A DNA stretch of 64,000 bases, from assembly GCF_002999335.1 (NCBI RefSeq), contig NW_020312773.1, positions 67,001 to 131,000 on the forward strand, given 5' to 3'. Source of the stretch: Cyclospora cayetanensis. Taxonomy: Eukaryota; Apicomplexa; Conoidasida; Eucoccidiorida; Eimeriidae. Position 1 is the stretch's first letter. Each line of letters starts with the position of its first letter. A program made the position numbers and the translations under genes. Shown piece after piece: positions 61,434 through 64,000 of the stretch. Under the pieces are notes generated by a model. That model did no database searches. It was not told the origin of the DNA and saw only the letters and a program-made list of their open reading frames with translations.

Positions 61434-63923
61434 ATGGGAAGAGGCCCCCGCCGCAAGGAGGCTTCTCGAAATCCGGCGGAGGAGCCCGCTGAGGCTAGCG
61501 GCATTTGGCAGAATGGAGTGCAGCGCTACAGTGCCGCCTTTGAGTCCTTCTATAGGGAGCAGCGGATAGTGCCTGATGGTAGGTCAGTCCCCTTGCAGCC
61601 GCTGTAATGCGCATAATTGCCTTCCCTCTGAGCACAGGGCTTCTCGGTGTCTGGAAGCATTTCTTTTCGTAAGCACACATTGCAACTAATGGAATACGGA
61701 GTCACCCGATGAATGCGACGTGTGCTGCAGAGGCGTGGGACCTCTTCATGGAATCTCTTCAATCGAGCCTCCCCACGGCTTTCAGAATAGTGACTGTGAC
61801 ACCACACCGCCACTATGTACATAAGTTTCTACAGGAGACACTCGCAAGGTGCGTTATTCCATTGCTAGGTGCCTGTGGTAGCGGCTTCTGCCACTTCCAC
61901 CTCTTCCTCCCCTTCCCCTTTTCCCGTTCGGTAGTTGCAAGAGCCCCCGCTCCAATCCATGCCTACTTTTTCGGTCCAAACTTGGCATACGACACCTCCA
62001 AAAATATGCGCTGCCTTCCCGGGTAACGTGTGCTGCATCAAAGTCTGCAGGACCCCACATCTGCCAATGCTGCGGATGGGGCTGAGGGACGCCAGACAGA
62101 TTTTCGAGAGGCCTTGAAGGCACTAGAGTGGTACAAGAGCGGCAAAGAGGCTTTCCAGCTGGAGGTTTCCCGGCACGTTTTGCGGACGTGCAAGCCCCTC
62201 TTGTAGGTGCTGTTGAGCGGCGCTGATGTTAATGTGGAAGCCCCCAGACATCTTTTGCGTGCACGTGCAGCTCAAATCCGGAGGGGAACATCTGCGCATG
62301 TTTTCAGGAGCTTTCACAAATTTTTAGTAGCTCAGTCAGAAGCCGCAACGATTTACCGGCAGGAAGCTGTCTCTATGATCCCTGCACTCTTTCTTGAAAA
62401 GGAAATGCGGGTGGGTTCTTGCCCGTAGTTGCTCAATTCTCCATTCCCTGTCCAGCTTGACGAGCAGCCACCGCAATTACGTGCTTCAGTGCAAGCCCGA
62501 GCTCCCCGCCACTCCGCAACAATCAAAGCGGCGTCATTCTGTCTCAGTCTTCGCACAGTGCCGTCCAGTGAAGTCCTTTCTCCCTGCCTGCCTTTGATCT
62601 TGCAGCCAGCCCTGCCTCTGTGGCATGATTCCTTATGCGCGTTGCACTGGTGTCTGCTGCAGAGTGATTCGCTAGTCCTGGATATGTGTGCCGCTCCAGG
62701 CTCCAAAACCTCCCAACTTCTCGAGGCTCTCCACCGGGCGGCTGAACACGAGAAACGATGTCGCCGCATACAGGAGAAACGAGGAACTGAAATGGAGGAA
62801 GATGGATGGCCTGCACTTCCAAGTAAGAAGCCTATTTAGTGTGTGCATGCTGCAAAGCACGAACTCATCCTTTAGGGCTTCGAGATACGGAAGATGAGGA
62901 GGGGTTGTTTAAGGGGCAGACCAGAAAAACGCGAGAATGCTGACACTGGCCCTAGTTCGGCGGGTATAAGGAGGGCTGCTGCTGCAGCGGGACTGCTGGT
63001 TTGCTCCGTATCTATTTCCGAAGACGTGTGCGTCACGTTGCATGCGCACGCCGCAGCTGGCGCCGTTGTAGCCAACGACGCAGATGTCACGCGTTCTCAC
63101 ATGTGCGTCAGCTAAACTCAACACGCAGCCCCTTGATTACTCCAACGCAGAGCTCTTGTCGCAGCATCACTTGTAGCATCATCATCACCACCCGTCGAGG
63201 CACTAGCAGCAATTACAGCAGCAACCGCACTCCGTCTTTACTATCGTCTGATGCGGTGCGCTGGCTCGTGATCTGCCGAATGCAGGCTGGTTCATCACCT
63301 ACGCCATCTTCATTCGCCCTGTCTTCTTGTCACGTCGCACGCTGCCCAGTTTTTTCCGACGGTCTTTGAACCTCCCAGAGTTCAGCCGGCTGCAGCAGCA
63401 GGGGCCCCCTACGGCGTTTCTGTGGCTGCGGAGAGCGACGAGGCGGCTGCCACACGACTTTCACCCGTTCAATTCGACGGGGTGTTGTGCGACGTGCCAT
63501 GCTCTGGAGATGGAACAATGCGAAAGAACGCAGCCTTATGGGCAGCATGGAGCCCACACCAGGGACTAGGCTGTCATCGGCTGCAGGTGCAGATTCTACT
63601 CAGGTGAGAAGCGAGTCAGCTTCTACGGTGCACGCTACATGTGCGAGATGTTGTCACCGCCTCATGTTGTATTGCAGCTTCGCATGAATGCATGGCCCGT
63701 GTAGACTCTTCAGTGCCCCGGCAGACGCCTGGTTTCCAGTGTACGTATATACACCGGGCTGGAGGAGACTGCGGAAACTGCCCTAGGTAAAGCTTGTGCT
63801 TTGCCGCCGCAAGTGGGTTCTATGTACAGGGGCATCAAAGTGTGCAAAGTCGGAGGCCGCATAGTTTACAGCACCTGCACGTTTAATCCAATAGAAAATG
63901 AAGCCGTCGTCCATGCAGCCATG
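61434..63923 (+). CDS. NSUN2: NSUN2-type tRNA (cytosine-5) methyltransferase, 3' end outside the window
   Basis: Eight exons are visible: 61434-61578, 61731-61848, 62044-62202, 62308-62410, 62663-62822, 63057-63102, 63286-63603 and 63830-63923. They total 381 codons, and a donor GTAAGG leads out of the last. The enzyme family makes 5-methylcytosine in tRNA from S-adenosylmethionine. The start ATG has context CACCATGGG. Landmarks in order are FYREQRIVPD, HKFLVAQSEAATIYRQEAVS, the SAM-binding motif DMCAAPGSKT, GAVVANDADV, LVHHLRHLHSPC, DVPCSGDGTMRKN and GGRIVYSTCTFNPIENEA. The two active-site cysteines (PC and TC motifs) fall at about residues 316 and 366, a spacing of 50, equal to Cys271 and Cys321 of human NSUN2, so it looks catalytically intact. 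Exon 3's acceptor (AAAG|T) is the weakest. The C-terminal part lies beyond 64000. Confidence 0.94.
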
Positions 63924-64000
63924 GTAAGGCAGAAAGCACGGCGACAGAAAACGAACCGAAAATAGCAGACCATCACGAATATAGTCTCACCAAACCAACT

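Noticed and set aside
1..64000. CRISPR arrays, bacterial operons, riboswitches or insertion sequences
   Set aside because: No regularly spaced repeats or prokaryotic gene organisation are present. Spliced genes and a nuclear-type tRNA show the window is eukaryotic.

Overview
The window reads as nuclear DNA of a coccidian apicomplexan. The evidence is spliced protein genes with many short GT-AG introns, roughly balanced base composition, an intron-bearing tRNA-Tyr, proteins of apicomplexan character and a decayed Ty3/gypsy retrotransposon. Poly-Ala and poly-Gln runs are present but modest. That fits a Cyclospora-like member of the Eimeriidae better than a typical homopolymer-rich Eimeria chromosome, but the genus is an inference from style and not a match.

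Layout, left to right. A saccharopine-dehydrogenase-like oxidoreductase (minus, six exons, 144-3307) is followed by about 6.7 kb without a recognisable gene, which holds a diverged 75-bp tandem duplication. A tiny three-exon Cys-rich protein (10019-10452) and the proteasome assembly chaperone PSMD9/Nas2 (12006-13216) come next, both minus. tRNA-Tyr (13944-14027, plus) carries a short intron. A 12-exon Bfr1-type coiled-coil protein (15235-19446, minus) follows. From about 21.4 to 24.6 kb lies a retrotransposon fossil on the minus strand, with protease, reverse transcriptase, RNase H and integrase pieces still in order. An intronless orphan ORF sits at 27082-27957 (plus).

The centre of the window is one giant minus-strand gene, 29088-57473. 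I reconstruct 20 exons whose splice phases all agree, giving 8,507 residues: a VPS13-type bridge-like lipid transfer protein with an N-terminal chorein region, a VAB-like repeat region inside a single 8,000-bp exon, and a C-terminal module. At the right edge a short Tom22-like mitochondrial import protein (60376-60639, minus) is divergent from an NSUN2-type RNA m5C methyltransferase (61434 onward, plus) that runs off the window.

The genes are unrelated housekeeping functions (proteasome assembly, mRNP or ER-associated coiled coil, inter-organelle lipid transport, mitochondrial import, tRNA and tRNA modification). There is no operon-like logic. The most noteworthy items are the giant VPS13 gene with its GC-AG intron and micro-exons, the decayed gypsy element, the Cys-rich mini-protein and the intronless orphan. 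Exon boundaries were derived by hand from splice signals, frame continuity and family motifs. They have not been checked against RNA or a database.
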